NCBI RefSeq assembly: GCF_004339085.1
Contig: NZ_SMFX01000001.1
Location: forward strand, 310,001-374,000
From: Thiogranum longum
Lineage (GTDB): Bacteria > Pseudomonadota > Gammaproteobacteria > DSM-19610
DNA: 64,000 nt
Reading direction: 5' to 3'
The position numbers and the translations under genes are program-made. How positions within the stretch are numbered: the first letter of the stretch is position 1; each line of letters starts with the position of its first letter. The notes under the pieces are model-generated. The model worked only from the letters and a program-made list of their open reading frames with translations, did no database searches and was not told where the DNA came from. Below, in pieces: positions 17,935 through 28,186 of the stretch.

Positions 17935-19263
17935 ATGCAGAAGCTCTTAACAGTTGCGCTTGCAACGATACTCACTGCCTTGACAAGTGCCGCACAGGCA
18001 CTCCCCGATATAAAAAGCTGGCACACAAGCAGGGGCGCGAAAGTACTGTTTGTCGCTGCGCCTGAATTGCCTATGGTAGACGTGCGGCTGGTATTTGATG
18101 CCGGAAGTTCACGTGATGGCAAGCAGCCGGGGGTTGCGAAACTGACCAGTGCGTTGCTGGACCAGGGCGCAGGTGGATTGAGCGCTGATGAGATCGCACG
18201 CGGTCTCGAGCAACGTGGCGCGGAACTGGGAGGGGGCTCGATGCGCGATATGGCGTGGGTATCATTGCGCAGCCTGGTCGATCCCGGCTTACTTGAGCCT
18301 TCACTGGAGTTGTTTGGCAAGGTACTGGCAAAGCCGGATTTCCCTGCGGAAGATTTCGCCCGCCAGCAGAAGCAGATGTTGATCGGTCTGCAATACGAGA
18401 AACAGAAGCCGGCGGCGATTGCCAAAAAAAACTTCTATAGAAAATTATATGGTGAGCACCCCTATGCAAGCCATCCTGCAGGTACGGAAGACAGCGTGAA
18501 AGCGCTGGATGTGGTGGATCTGCAGGCCTTCTACAAACACTACTATGTTGCACGCAATGCGACGGTTGTTATTGTTGGCTCGCTCGATGAATCGCAGGCA
18601 CGCAAGATTGCAGCGCGACTTGCAGACAGCCTGCCGGAAGGGAGCAAACCGCCACCGTTACCCCCGGTGACGGAGCCCGTCAAAGGCAGTGAGGTGTTAA
18701 TCGAGCACCCGTCCAGCCAGAGTCACGTGTTGATGGGGCAGCCGGGGTTGCGCCGAAAGGACCCGGACTATTTTCCGTTGTATGTCGGTAATCACATTCT
18801 TGGCGGTAGTGGCCTGGTGTCACGTATCAGCGAAGAGATTCGTGAAAAACGCGGTCTTGCGTACAGTGCCTACAGCTATTTTATCCCGATGAAGAAGAAG
18901 GGTCCGTATCAGCTGGGCTTTCAGACACGTAATGACCAGCGCGAGGAAGCATTGCAGGTATTACGTGATACCTTGTCCGGTTTTATCGCGTCGGGGCCGA
19001 CCGGCAAGGAACTTGCGGCAGCAAAGAGCAATATTGTCAGTGGTTTCCCGCTGCGTGTCGCCAGCAATAGCAAGATCTCTGAATATCTCGCCGTGATAGG
19101 GTTTTACGACCTGCCGCTGAATTATCTGAATACCTTTACCGCACATGTCGAGGCAGTCACGGTCGAGCAGATTCTCGATGCCTGGAAACGGCGTATTCAC
19201 CCGGAGAAAATGGTAACGGTCATTGTCGGTGGCCGTCCCGAGGCGGCCAGGCCCTCACAGTAG
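17935..19263 (+). CDS. M16 family peptidase-like protein, zinc site absent
   Basis: A 442-residue M16 homologue with a signal peptide (MQKLLTVALATILTALTSA). The place of the HxxEH motif reads LTSALLDQGAGG, so it should not bind zinc or cleave. It keeps the substrate-domain features GSGLVSRISEEIREKRGLAYSAYS. It most likely forms the non-catalytic partner of the peptidase just upstream. The start at 17935 follows AAGGAAG; in-frame codons at 17893 and 17899 overlap or abut the upstream gene and would bury the signal peptide. Confidence 0.88.
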   Translation: MQKLLTVALATILTALTSAAQALPDIKSWHTSRGAKVLFVAAPELPMVDVRLVFDAGSSRDGKQPGVAKLTSALLDQGAGGLSADEIARGLEQRGAELGGGSMRDMAWVSLRSLVDPGLLEPSLELFGKVLAKPDFPAEDFARQQKQMLIGLQYEKQKPAAIAKKNFYRKLYGEHPYASHPAGTEDSVKALDVVDLQAFYKHYYVARNATVVIVGSLDESQARKIAARLADSLPEGSKPPPLPPVTEPVKGSEVLIEHPSSQSHVLMGQPGLRRKDPDYFPLYVGNHILGGSGLVSRISEEIREKRGLAYSAYSYFIPMKKKGPYQLGFQTRNDQREEALQVLRDTLSGFIASGPTGKELAAAKSNIVSGFPLRVASNSKISEYLAVIGFYDLPLNYLNTFTAHVEAVTVEQILDAWKRRIHPEKMVTVIVGGRPEAARPSQ

Positions 19264-19408
19264 GCCAGGGATTACGAGATTGTAACGGAATCCCTGACGA
19301 CAGATTAAGCCGTCTTGCAATGAAATGCCTCTCGCGAGCCACTAATCTGGCGACTCTCTGGCTTTAAGCCGCCAGTATTCATAATTCTTTCATTCTCAGG
19401 AGGAGAAT

Positions 19409-20059
19409 ATGGAAAAGCACAAGGGATGTGCGGTCGCCTTACCGGTAGTTCTTTGGATGGGTTTCGTAATGCCGGCAAATGCGGCATTGGTAATATCGGA
19501 GATCTTCTACGATGCCAGTGGGCCGGATGCGGGTAATGTCTTTGTAGAACTGTTCGGCTCACCGGGTGAGAGTCTGGATGGCCTGGTGCTGGAAGGTGTC
19601 AACGGTAGCAATGGTTCGGTCTATCAGAGCATCAACCTGGCTGGCCTGGTACCCTCCGATGGTGTTTTCGTGATTGGCGATGATAACGGCGGTACGACGT
19701 CTGTCGCCAATGCGGATTTTATAGCCGCTGCTGATTTCCAGAATGGTCCTGACTCGGTCGTATTACGCAATGGCGATACCGTGCTGGATGCTGTTGGATA
19801 CGGTATTTTCTCGGCTACAGATTTTTTTGCCGGAGAGGGTGCGTCTGCACCTGATCCTGCTGCAGGCTTCAGTATTGCGCGGCTGGCACTGGCGCTGGAC
19901 AGCAATGATAATAGCGTTGATTTTTCGGTGTTTGAATTTCCTACTCCCGGTATTGTGGCTTCAGTTGCCGCTGTGCCGACCCCCCCTGCCCTGTTACTGT
20001 TTTCGTCCGGATTGATCGGGCTGGCGCGTCTGGCGCGTGGTACTCGTAAAAGCAGTTGA
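19409..20059 (+). CDS. Secreted lamin-tail-domain protein with PEP-CTERM-like end
   Basis: A 216-residue exported protein. It has a signal peptide ending near ANA (residue 25), a lamin-tail-like beta domain (VISEIFYDASGPDAGNVFVE, then VFVIGDD and DSVVLRNGDTVLDAVGYG), and a C-terminal tripartite tail: VPTPPAL, a hydrophobic helix, then RLARGTRKSS. That tail resembles PEP-CTERM signals cut by exosortase, with PTPP in place of PEP. Neighbours are unrelated and no exosortase is in the window. A strong CAGGAGGAG site precedes the ATG. The 145 bases upstream hold two inverted repeats (CAGGGATT at 19266 with its complement at 19289, and CTGGCG with CGCCAG near 19350-19380), possibly leader structure. 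Confidence 0.78.
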   Translation: MEKHKGCAVALPVVLWMGFVMPANAALVISEIFYDASGPDAGNVFVELFGSPGESLDGLVLEGVNGSNGSVYQSINLAGLVPSDGVFVIGDDNGGTTSVANADFIAAADFQNGPDSVVLRNGDTVLDAVGYGIFSATDFFAGEGASAPDPAAGFSIARLALALDSNDNSVDFSVFEFPTPGIVASVAAVPTPPALLLFSSGLIGLARLARGTRKSS

Positions 20060-20083
20060 CCGGGCAAGCCGTGCTGCGCAACC

Positions 20084-21234
<1,151 letters not shown>

Positions 21235-21244
21235 TATTAAATAA

Positions 21245-21535
<291 letters not shown>

Positions 21536-21564
21536 TGGCAGTAACGTTGGTCAAGAAGTTCCGC

Positions 21565-21588
21565 AGGCTCCTTGATGGAGCCTTTTTT
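21565..21588 (+). terminator. Terminator after the ferredoxin gene, abutting ggt
   Basis: AGGCTCC pairs with GGAGCCT over a five-base loop and is followed by a run of T, a normal intrinsic terminator. The ggt start codon follows immediately, and the GGAG in the right stem arm sits eight bases before that ATG, where a ribosome site would be. Confidence 0.8.
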
Positions 21589-23298
21589 ATGCCTGCTACT
21601 GACATTCCGGCTAAAAGCCGGCGCATATGGCCCTGTGCACTGGTTGGATTGCTCCTGCCGATGGCGGCGCTGGCTGTAGATGGACAAGCGCCGCCACGCC
21701 CGGACAGCCAGGCGATAGCCTCGGCGCACCCGCTTGCAACGCAGGCGGGTATGCAGATCCTGGAAGCCGGCGGTAACGCTTTCGATGCGGCCGTGGCAGT
21801 AACAGCGGCACTGGCTGTAGTTGAACCCTACAGCTCGGGTATCGGTGGCGGCGGATTCTGGTTGCTGCACCGGGCCAGTGACGGCAAACAGGTGATGCTG
21901 GACGGGCGTGAGCAGGCACCACAGGCGGCGCACCGTGATCTGTACCTGGACAAGCAGGATAATGTCGTACCGGGGCTGTCGATGGATGGCGCGCTGGCGG
22001 CCGGTATCCCCGGTGAGCCGGCGGCACTTGTACGACTGGCCAAAGATTACGGCCGATTACCGTTGAAGCAAACGCTGGCGCCGGCGATACGCCTTGCGCA
22101 GGACGGATTTCCGGTGGATAGCCATTACCGGGCCATGGCGCGCTTCCGTGTTGAGGCTCTGCGCAAGTCCCCCGCTGCTGCAGGACGCTTTCTCGAAAAT
22201 GGTGAGGTGCCTGCCGAGGGTGTCCTGATTCGACAGCCCGGACTGGCGGAGACCCTGCGTGCACTGGTTGACCGTGGCAGAGCGGGTTTTTACACGGGCA
22301 AGGTTGCGGAGCGTCTGGTCGAGGGTGTCCGCAAGGCGGGTGGTATCTGGACGCTGGATGATCTGGCGCAGTACCGCGTTATCGAGCGCGAACCGGTCAG
22401 CTTTCAGTACCAGGGCCGGCGTATTGTTTCTGCCGCACTACCGTCTTCCGGCGGCGTCGGGCTGGCGACCATGCTGAATATTCTGGCCACTTATCCCCTT
22501 GAACAGACAGAACCTGCACAACGCATTCACCTTGTGGTTGAAGCCATGCGACGTGCCTATCGTGATCGAGCCCAATACCTTGGCGACCCCGATTTTGTCG
22601 AGGCCCCGGTGCCGCTGCTGATGGACATGCGCTATGCCGACGGTCTGCGCGCTTCGATTCATCCGCAACGTGCAACCCCAAGCCGGCTGTTACCCGGTGT
22701 GGCGAGTCTTTCGAAGGGAACTGATACCACGCATTTCTCCGTGCTGGATCGTGAAGGTAATCGGGTTGCCGCCACCTTGAGTATCAATTACCCGTTCGGG
22801 GCAGCCTTTGTTGTGCCGGGCACCGGTGTGCTGTTGAACGATGAAATGGATGACTTCTCCGCCAAGCCGGGTGTCCCCAATGCCTACGGGCTGGTGGGCG
22901 CAGAGGCCAATGCCATTGCTCCCGGCAAACGGCCGCTGTCGAGTATGACGCCGACGTTTGTCGAGTCGGAACAGGGTGTGGCCATACTGGGTACGCCGGG
23001 TGGCAGTCGTATTATCACCATGCTGTTGCTCGCCATTCTGGATATGCATGGCGGTCACGGTCCGGCTTCCTGGGTTGCGCTGCCGCGTTACCACCATCAG
23101 TACCTGCCGGATGTTATTCAGTTTGAGCCGGGCGCATTATCTCCCCGCATACAACAGACACTAAAGGAACAGGGGCATCTGCTGAAACCGCTGGATTCGA
23201 CCTGGGGTAATATGCAGGCAGTGTATTTCGACTACGCCAGCGGCAAGGTGGAGGCGGCTTCCGACCCGCGCGGCGGCGGGCTCGCCAGTGTACGCTAG
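21589..23298 (+). CDS. ggt: Gamma-glutamyltransferase (periplasmic)
   Basis: GGT breaks down glutathione by transferring or hydrolysing its gamma-glutamyl group in the periplasm. The precursor self-cleaves before the catalytic threonine, seen here in GTDTTHFSVLD. The small-subunit motifs for substrate binding (PLSSMTPT, GTPGGSRI) are present. At 569 residues from 21589 it has a normal length and starts with a signal peptide (CALVGLLLPMAALA). A start at 21535, overlapping the ferredoxin stop, is in frame but would translate through the terminator hairpin; I think the shorter form is right. Confidence 0.93.
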   Translation: MPATDIPAKSRRIWPCALVGLLLPMAALAVDGQAPPRPDSQAIASAHPLATQAGMQILEAGGNAFDAAVAVTAALAVVEPYSSGIGGGGFWLLHRASDGKQVMLDGREQAPQAAHRDLYLDKQDNVVPGLSMDGALAAGIPGEPAALVRLAKDYGRLPLKQTLAPAIRLAQDGFPVDSHYRAMARFRVEALRKSPAAAGRFLENGEVPAEGVLIRQPGLAETLRALVDRGRAGFYTGKVAERLVEGVRKAGGIWTLDDLAQYRVIEREPVSFQYQGRRIVSAALPSSGGVGLATMLNILATYPLEQTEPAQRIHLVVEAMRRAYRDRAQYLGDPDFVEAPVPLLMDMRYADGLRASIHPQRATPSRLLPGVASLSKGTDTTHFSVLDREGNRVAATLSINYPFGAAFVVPGTGVLLNDEMDDFSAKPGVPNAYGLVGAEANAIAPGKRPLSSMTPTFVESEQGVAILGTPGGSRIITMLLLAILDMHGGHGPASWVALPRYHHQYLPDVIQFEPGALSPRIQQTLKEQGHLLKPLDSTWGNMQAVYFDYASGKVEAASDPRGGGLASVR

Positions 23299-23309
23299 GA
23301 TTTTCCTGC

Positions 23310-24125
23310 CTAATGCTGGCAGCGCGGGCAATAAAACGTTGATCGCTGACTGCTGCGGGTTTCGCGTATGGGCGTACCGCAACGCGGGCAAGGGTCGGAT
23401 GTTCTGCCGTATACATCCAGCGATTGCTGGAAATACCCCGGCTTTCCCTCACTGTTGAGGAAGTCCCTCAGCGTCGTTCCTCCCTGGAGAATGGCTGCGC
23501 GTAGAACAGCCTGTATTGCATCGGCCAGCAAAACATGACGCGCCCGGCTGATACGCCCCGCTGCGCGAAGCGGATGAATGCCTGCCATAAACAGGGCTTC
23601 ATTGGCATAGATATTACCTACGCCCGCAACCGTGTGACTGTCCATAATAAACGACTTGATAGCCAGTTTGCGCCCACGTGATTTGTTAAACAGGTAATCG
23701 CCGTTGAAGTCATCGGCGAGTGGTTCAGGTCCCAGTGAGGTCAGTAACGGGTGGCGGTCAATCGACTGTTCGCACCACAGCCAGGCACCGAAGCGTCGTG
23801 GGTCGGTATAGCGTAGTAACTTGCCATTACCGTAGAGCAGGTCGATATGATCATGTTTGTCCGGGGCCAGGGTGTCGTCAACGATACGGAGACTGCCGGA
23901 CATGCCAAGGTGAATGATCAGCGTACCCCGTGAAGTTTCGATTAACAGGTATTTTGCGCGTCGTGTTACCCGTCTTATTTGTGCACCGGTAATATTGTGC
24001 GCCAGTGTGTCGGGTACCGGCCAGCGTAGCTGTTTCTGACGCACGACAAGGCCGCGCACGCGCTTTCCCGTCAGGTGAGGTTCAATTCCCCGGCACGTGG
24101 TTTCAACTTCAGGCAGTTCCGGCAT
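23310..24125 (-). CDS. mutM: Formamidopyrimidine-DNA glycosylase
   Basis: MutM (Fpg) removes 8-oxoguanine and ring-opened purines from DNA and nicks the site. The 271-residue protein begins [14 protein letters not shown] with the catalytic proline and glutamate, has the RAKYLL lysine region and the helix-two-turn-helix [12 protein letters not shown]. It ends in a zinc finger with CPRCG and CPRCQ. It is convergent with ggt, with only about 11 bases between the stops. Confidence 0.97.
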   Translation of the reverse strand: MPELPEVETTCRGIEPHLTGKRVRGLVVRQKQLRWPVPDTLAHNITGAQIRRVTRRAKYLLIETSRGTLIIHLGMSGSLRIVDDTLAPDKHDHIDLLYGNGKLLRYTDPRRFGAWLWCEQSIDRHPLLTSLGPEPLADDFNGDYLFNKSRGRKLAIKSFIMDSHTVAGVGNIYANEALFMAGIHPLRAAGRISRARHVLLADAIQAVLRAAILQGGTTLRDFLNSEGKPGYFQQSLDVYGRTSDPCPRCGTPIRETRSSQRSTFYCPRCQH

Positions 24126-24166
24126 GCTATGTCAGTCTTGATGGAGCATCGTTTTGGCAGGCAGGA

Positions 24167-25015
24167 CTACGGTGGCCCACCCGCCAGGGCAGGTTCAAGC
24201 AGGCGCGCTGCAATGTCGCCCATACGGTATTCGATACCAAAAGCCGGCCGGGCAAGTACCAGCTCGGGCTTGCGTGAAGTAATAACCAGTTCGACGGGCT
24301 GCTGTTGTTCGGCGAGCCGGATAGTAAGGCGCTCTCCCTGCGGCTGGCTATCAGCCTCCCGTACATTAATGGCGGTTGCCGCCTGCCAGCTATCGATAAA
24401 CTGCTGCACATCATCACCGGAAATATCGCGAGTTGGTGAAAGTAACCAGCCTGAGTCCCCCTTTTCCAGTGTTAAACCCGGAAGTGTCAGCGACGTGATG
24501 TGAGTGTGTTGAGGCAGTATTTTCCGTCGTACAAACTGGGTATAGCCTGCTTCAACCCTGTACAGGTAAAGATCGGGCACCAGCTTGACCTGATCGCCAA
24601 CCCGCAGGTAACGCTGGTTCTCCAGTGCGTCGATGCCACCAAAGTCGATACGTGTCTGGTTGAGTGTCAGGCTGGCGCGTGGAGGATCCAGCTCGAGCTG
24701 ACCAAGATTCATATCACTGACCGGGTAACTGCGTGTAACAGTTTGTTCTGCCAGTCGTGTCAGTGCATTCACCTGAAAGGTCTCTGCGGGCAGCCGGGGT
24801 TCACGCATAATCCACCAGAATCCGTCTTTGTCCTTTTCCAGCAGCAGCTCATCGCGCAACGGGCGCGTAACGCTGACCCGTTCTATGTCACTGGTATTTA
24901 GAGGTATCACCGTCTCCACGTCGGCTTCTTCAATTCCGGGTTCGTAACGTGCGATCAGTATAAGGATCACAATGGTAGTGAAAAGCAGGATGTTGGTCAG
25001 CCAGCGTGATTTCAT
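24167..25015 (-). CDS. DUF4340 domain protein
   Basis: A 282-residue protein with one N-terminal helix (residues 5-21) and a mostly beta periplasmic part matching DUF4340: LLLEKDKDGFWWIMREPRLPAE, RYLRVGDQVKLVPDLYLY. The function is unknown; the family is regularly encoded after GldG-like ABC genes, as here, and is thought to be an auxiliary part of that system. The ATG at 25015 lies 14 bases after the upstream gene. Longer readings upstream run through GldG in another frame and are rejected. Confidence 0.82.
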   Translation of the reverse strand: MKSRWLTNILLFTTIVILILIARYEPGIEEADVETVIPLNTSDIERVSVTRPLRDELLLEKDKDGFWWIMREPRLPAETFQVNALTRLAEQTVTRSYPVSDMNLGQLELDPPRASLTLNQTRIDFGGIDALENQRYLRVGDQVKLVPDLYLYRVEAGYTQFVRRKILPQHTHITSLTLPGLTLEKGDSGWLLSPTRDISGDDVQQFIDSWQAATAINVREADSQPQGERLTIRLAEQQQPVELVITSRKPELVLARPAFGIEYRMGDIAARLLEPALAGGPP

Positions 25016-25028
25016 ATCGGGTTCCGTT

Positions 25029-26390
25029 TTAGCGGTTACGGCGTCGCCACCAGATGCCAACACCGGCCGACAGTAGCGCCAAAGGCAGGACAAACAGGAA
25101 ACCGAAGCCGATAAGCGCCTGTGCAAACTTGCCGAGCTCCAGGTTGACATCACTGGCCGTGCGCGCGGTGATGGCGATGAACCGGTCGTCGTGGTTAAGC
25201 CAGTTGAACAGGGCCAGTCCAAGGTCGATATTGCCGGCATTCCCCAGGTAGGTGTTGGAGATAAAATCGCTGTCACAAATAACCCCGGCACGCTGCTGAT
25301 CAAGCTGATCTTCATCACCTCGTTCACGGGTAAAGATATAGCCGATATCGAGTGGTCCCATGCGCTCGTCACTGTCCTGGTCAAAACGGATGGTTCCACT
25401 GATCGGGCCGATTTCAGTCCATGCGCGATCAAGCGTGGTCAACAGGGGTTGTGCTTCCCAGTCCGGCGGTGCTGTTACGTCAATCGCGCAGGCCTGCGGG
25501 AATAGCGTGATTCTTCCTTCTATGCCACGTGTAATTTCGTGCATGGGATAATCGGGGATGATGGCGAATGCCGGGTTATCGATACCGAACAGTTGCGTGG
25601 TAGGGTCTACCACGGTGCCCGGCAGGAGCTCAATACCGAGTGTTTCCGCGACCGGTTCCAGACCGGCCAGGCCGCCGGGTTCGACCAGCCACAGCAGGTT
25701 ACCACCTTGTCGGAGATATCGGTTGATGAGCTGTACTTCACCGGACAACAGTGGTGTGCGCGGGTCTGCTATTACCAGCAGGCTGGTGTCGCCGGGTATT
25801 GCAGGCGTTTCTGCGAGCATCAGTGTTTCGACATGGATGCCTTTGTCGGAAAGCAGTTTGCCAAACTGTCCGAAGTCGTGGTTGGCCTGTCCGAGCGGGT
25901 TGCGTTCACCGTGTCCGGTCAGAAAGACCACCTTGCGTGCACTGGGTCGTGCAATACGCAGCAGGGCATTGGTCAGGCTCTGCTCTGACAGGTCCTGTAT
26001 CTTGTCGCTGCGGCCGTTGTAGGCAACCAGTAATTCACCATCCAGTGTAATACCCATTTCACGGACACGTTCCGGCTCCGCATCCGGGTTGACAAAGTGC
26101 AGTTCAACATCGGGCTTGTGACGCTGATAACGTGCCACAAGATCATGAATATGCTCGCGCAGTTCGGGGTTGTCGCGTGCGAATGCCGTAATATGAACCG
26201 GTCCTTCCATTTCCTCGAGTAACTTGCGGCTGTCAACTGACAGGCTGTTGCGGCCGCCGCTGGTCCAGTCGGCCTCGATATTATAGCGTGTGCTCAGCCA
26301 GCCAAGCAGTCCGGCCATGGTCAGAAGCCCGACAAGAAAAATCAGGTTCTGTAACTGCAGCTGACGGCGGGATGATCGGGTCACTTTCAT
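25029..26390 (-). CDS. GldG-like ABC auxiliary protein
   Basis: A 453-residue protein with an N-terminal helix (about residues 14-33), a large periplasmic region and a C-terminal helix (about 425-447). Sequences such as SLSVDSRKLLEEMEGPVHITAFAR and VVFLTGHGERNP match the ABC-type gliding motility auxiliary component family (GldG). Despite the name, these occur in many non-gliding proteobacteria and the transported substrate is unknown. It is the third gene in a leftward set after the ATPase and permease. Confidence 0.85.
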   Translation of the reverse strand: MKVTRSSRRQLQLQNLIFLVGLLTMAGLLGWLSTRYNIEADWTSGGRNSLSVDSRKLLEEMEGPVHITAFARDNPELREHIHDLVARYQRHKPDVELHFVNPDAEPERVREMGITLDGELLVAYNGRSDKIQDLSEQSLTNALLRIARPSARKVVFLTGHGERNPLGQANHDFGQFGKLLSDKGIHVETLMLAETPAIPGDTSLLVIADPRTPLLSGEVQLINRYLRQGGNLLWLVEPGGLAGLEPVAETLGIELLPGTVVDPTTQLFGIDNPAFAIIPDYPMHEITRGIEGRITLFPQACAIDVTAPPDWEAQPLLTTLDRAWTEIGPISGTIRFDQDSDERMGPLDIGYIFTRERGDEDQLDQQRAGVICDSDFISNTYLGNAGNIDLGLALFNWLNHDDRFIAITARTASDVNLELGKFAQALIGFGFLFVLPLALLSAGVGIWWRRRNR

Positions 26391-26394
26391 GGGG

Positions 26395-27150
26395 TTATCC
26401 GGTCAGGCGTTTCTGATCCAGTCGGCGAATGCCAAGAATCAGGAACACGCTGATTAACAGCAGGTAGTAGACCAGGTCGCGGGTGCTGAAGATGCCCTTC
26501 AGGAATGCATTGAAGTGTGTCTTCAGTGACAGGTACTGGAAAAGTCCGGAAATATTCTCGCTGGCGCTGCTGTTCCAGTCAATGATCCATAGCAACATCA
26601 ACAGGCCCAGTGTACTGATGGCCGCAACGACCGGTTGCTCGGTCAGCGAAGACAAAAACAGCCCAATGGCGGCAAAGGCACTGGAGAGCAGTGCAAGCCC
26701 AAGCAGTCCCGACAAAAGTTTGCCGGCATCAAGTGTTGTGCCCGAATACAGCGACAGCGGCATGGCCATGAGCATCAGTAGCAGAATAAAGAAGAACAGG
26801 GTGATGCCAAGGAATTTTCCCAGCACGATCTCACGAATCGATACGGGTGCTGACAGTAGTAGTGTCAGCGTACGGTTGCGCTGTTCTTCACTGATGCTGC
26901 GCATGGTGATGGCAGGCGAAATCAGCAGCAGCAGGAAGCCAACAGTCTGAAATAATGGCGCTACCACGAGGTCGGTGACCCCTGGCGCGCCCTCGATGCC
27001 AGCCAGCCGGGGTTGCCATGTCGACATATAAGTATCCAGTTGTGACAGGAACAGAAAGGCGATCACAAGTTGCAATACCGCGAGTATCGCCCAGGCCAGT
27101 GGTGACAGAAACAGGTTTTTCAGTTCTCGTATTGCAATGGTGAGTATCAT
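26395..27150 (-). CDS. ABC-2 type permease (GldF-like)
   Basis: A 251-residue integral membrane protein with six helices and the motif SPAITMRSISEEQRNRTLTLLLSAP, typical of ABC-2 permeases in GldF/NosY-like systems. It works with the neighbouring ATPase. It touches the ATPase gene by one base at 27150 and lies four bases before the GldG-like gene, so all are cotranscribed. Confidence 0.9.
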   Translation of the reverse strand: MILTIAIRELKNLFLSPLAWAILAVLQLVIAFLFLSQLDTYMSTWQPRLAGIEGAPGVTDLVVAPLFQTVGFLLLLISPAITMRSISEEQRNRTLTLLLSAPVSIREIVLGKFLGITLFFFILLLMLMAMPLSLYSGTTLDAGKLLSGLLGLALLSSAFAAIGLFLSSLTEQPVVAAISTLGLLMLLWIIDWNSSASENISGLFQYLSLKTHFNAFLKGIFSTRDLVYYLLLISVFLILGIRRLDQKRLTG

Positions 27151-28121
27151 CAGGCGGCATCCCCTGTTGCCTGAGGGCCATCATGGCAGGTCAGTTCCAC
27201 GAACACCTGTTCGAGCGTCTGCCGGTCCAGTGCAAGTTCAACCAGTCCCAGGCCATGGTCTGCAATGCTGGCAGCAATACCTCCGGCAGGATTTTCACCC
27301 CTGAAGTGCAGTTTTGCGCGACAAGGGCCGAGTCGTTCGCTGCGGTCTGCGCCGGGAAGGTTTTCCAGTATTTCATCTGACAGAGGTTCGCGGGTTTCCA
27401 GTACCAGTACGTGGCTGACAAGTTGTTTTTCGATTTCCTGCATGCTTTGCGAGAAGACCAGTCGGCCTTCATTAATAATCTGCACGCGTGTGCAGGTGGC
27501 CTGAACCTCCGGCAGAATGTGTGTGGAGAGGATGATGCCATGAGTTTCTCCCAGTTCCCGGATCAGGTTACGGATTTCGCGGATCTGGTTGGGGTCAAGG
27601 CCAACTGTCGGCTCGTCAAGAATCACTACAGCCGGATTGTGTAATATGGCCTGGGCAATACCGACACGCTGCTGGTAGCCCTTGGAGAGGTTGCCGATCA
27701 GGCGGCGGTTGACTGCCAGCAGACCACAGCGGCGCTTGGCGTGGTTTATGGCCTGGCCGCGTTTTCCCGTGCTGACGCGGTGCAGCCGTGCGCAGTAGTC
27801 GAGGTATTCATCCACTGTCAGGTCCCGGTAGACCGGCGGTTGTTCGGGCAGGTAGCCAATATCAGACTTGGCCTGCCTGGGCCGGTCGAGCATATCGATG
27901 CCGTTGATCTCTATGCGCCCTTCGCTGGGTGCGAGGTTGCCGGTAATCATCTGCATGGTCGTCGACTTGCCAGCGCCGTTGGGGCCAAGAAAACCCAGCA
28001 CCTCGCCCGGTGATAACGTAAAGTCGATATGGTCGACCGCCAGCTGGTGTCCGTAGTAACGTGACAGCTGTTCGACGCTAATCAGGATTTTTGAGTCCAT
28101 GTGCTTTATGATAGGTTCCAT
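27150..28121 (-). CDS. ABC transporter ATPase (GldA-like)
   Basis: The ATPase of the GldFG-like exporter. It shows Walker A GFLGPNGAGKSTTMQMI, a variant signature LSKGYQQRVGIAQA and Walker B VVILDEPTVGLDPNQ, with a C-terminal regulatory tail typical of ABC-2 ATPases. ATG at 28121 is preferred (GGAAA upstream) giving 323 residues; ATG at 28100 is a shorter alternative. It is divergent from the globin-coupled diguanylate cyclase with under 70 bases between. Confidence 0.92.
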   Translation of the reverse strand: MEPIIKHMDSKILISVEQLSRYYGHQLAVDHIDFTLSPGEVLGFLGPNGAGKSTTMQMITGNLAPSEGRIEINGIDMLDRPRQAKSDIGYLPEQPPVYRDLTVDEYLDYCARLHRVSTGKRGQAINHAKRRCGLLAVNRRLIGNLSKGYQQRVGIAQAILHNPAVVILDEPTVGLDPNQIREIRNLIRELGETHGIILSTHILPEVQATCTRVQIINEGRLVFSQSMQEIEKQLVSHVLVLETREPLSDEILENLPGADRSERLGPCRAKLHFRGENPAGGIAASIADHGLGLVELALDRQTLEQVFVELTCHDGPQATGDAA

Positions 28122-28186
28122 AGTGTCATTTCCGCGCCCGAACGGGAGCATAACTTAAACGATTGCGGATTTGGATAGTCCTTTTT

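Noticed and set aside
19264-19408. Riboswitch, such as a cyclic di-GMP type, before the lamin-tail gene
   Set aside because: Inverted repeats exist but none of the conserved riboswitch core sequences are recognisable.
25016-25432. Long N-terminal extension of the DUF4340 gene
   Set aside because: The extra residues are the GldG-like gene read in another frame; the real start with a membrane helix is at 25015.
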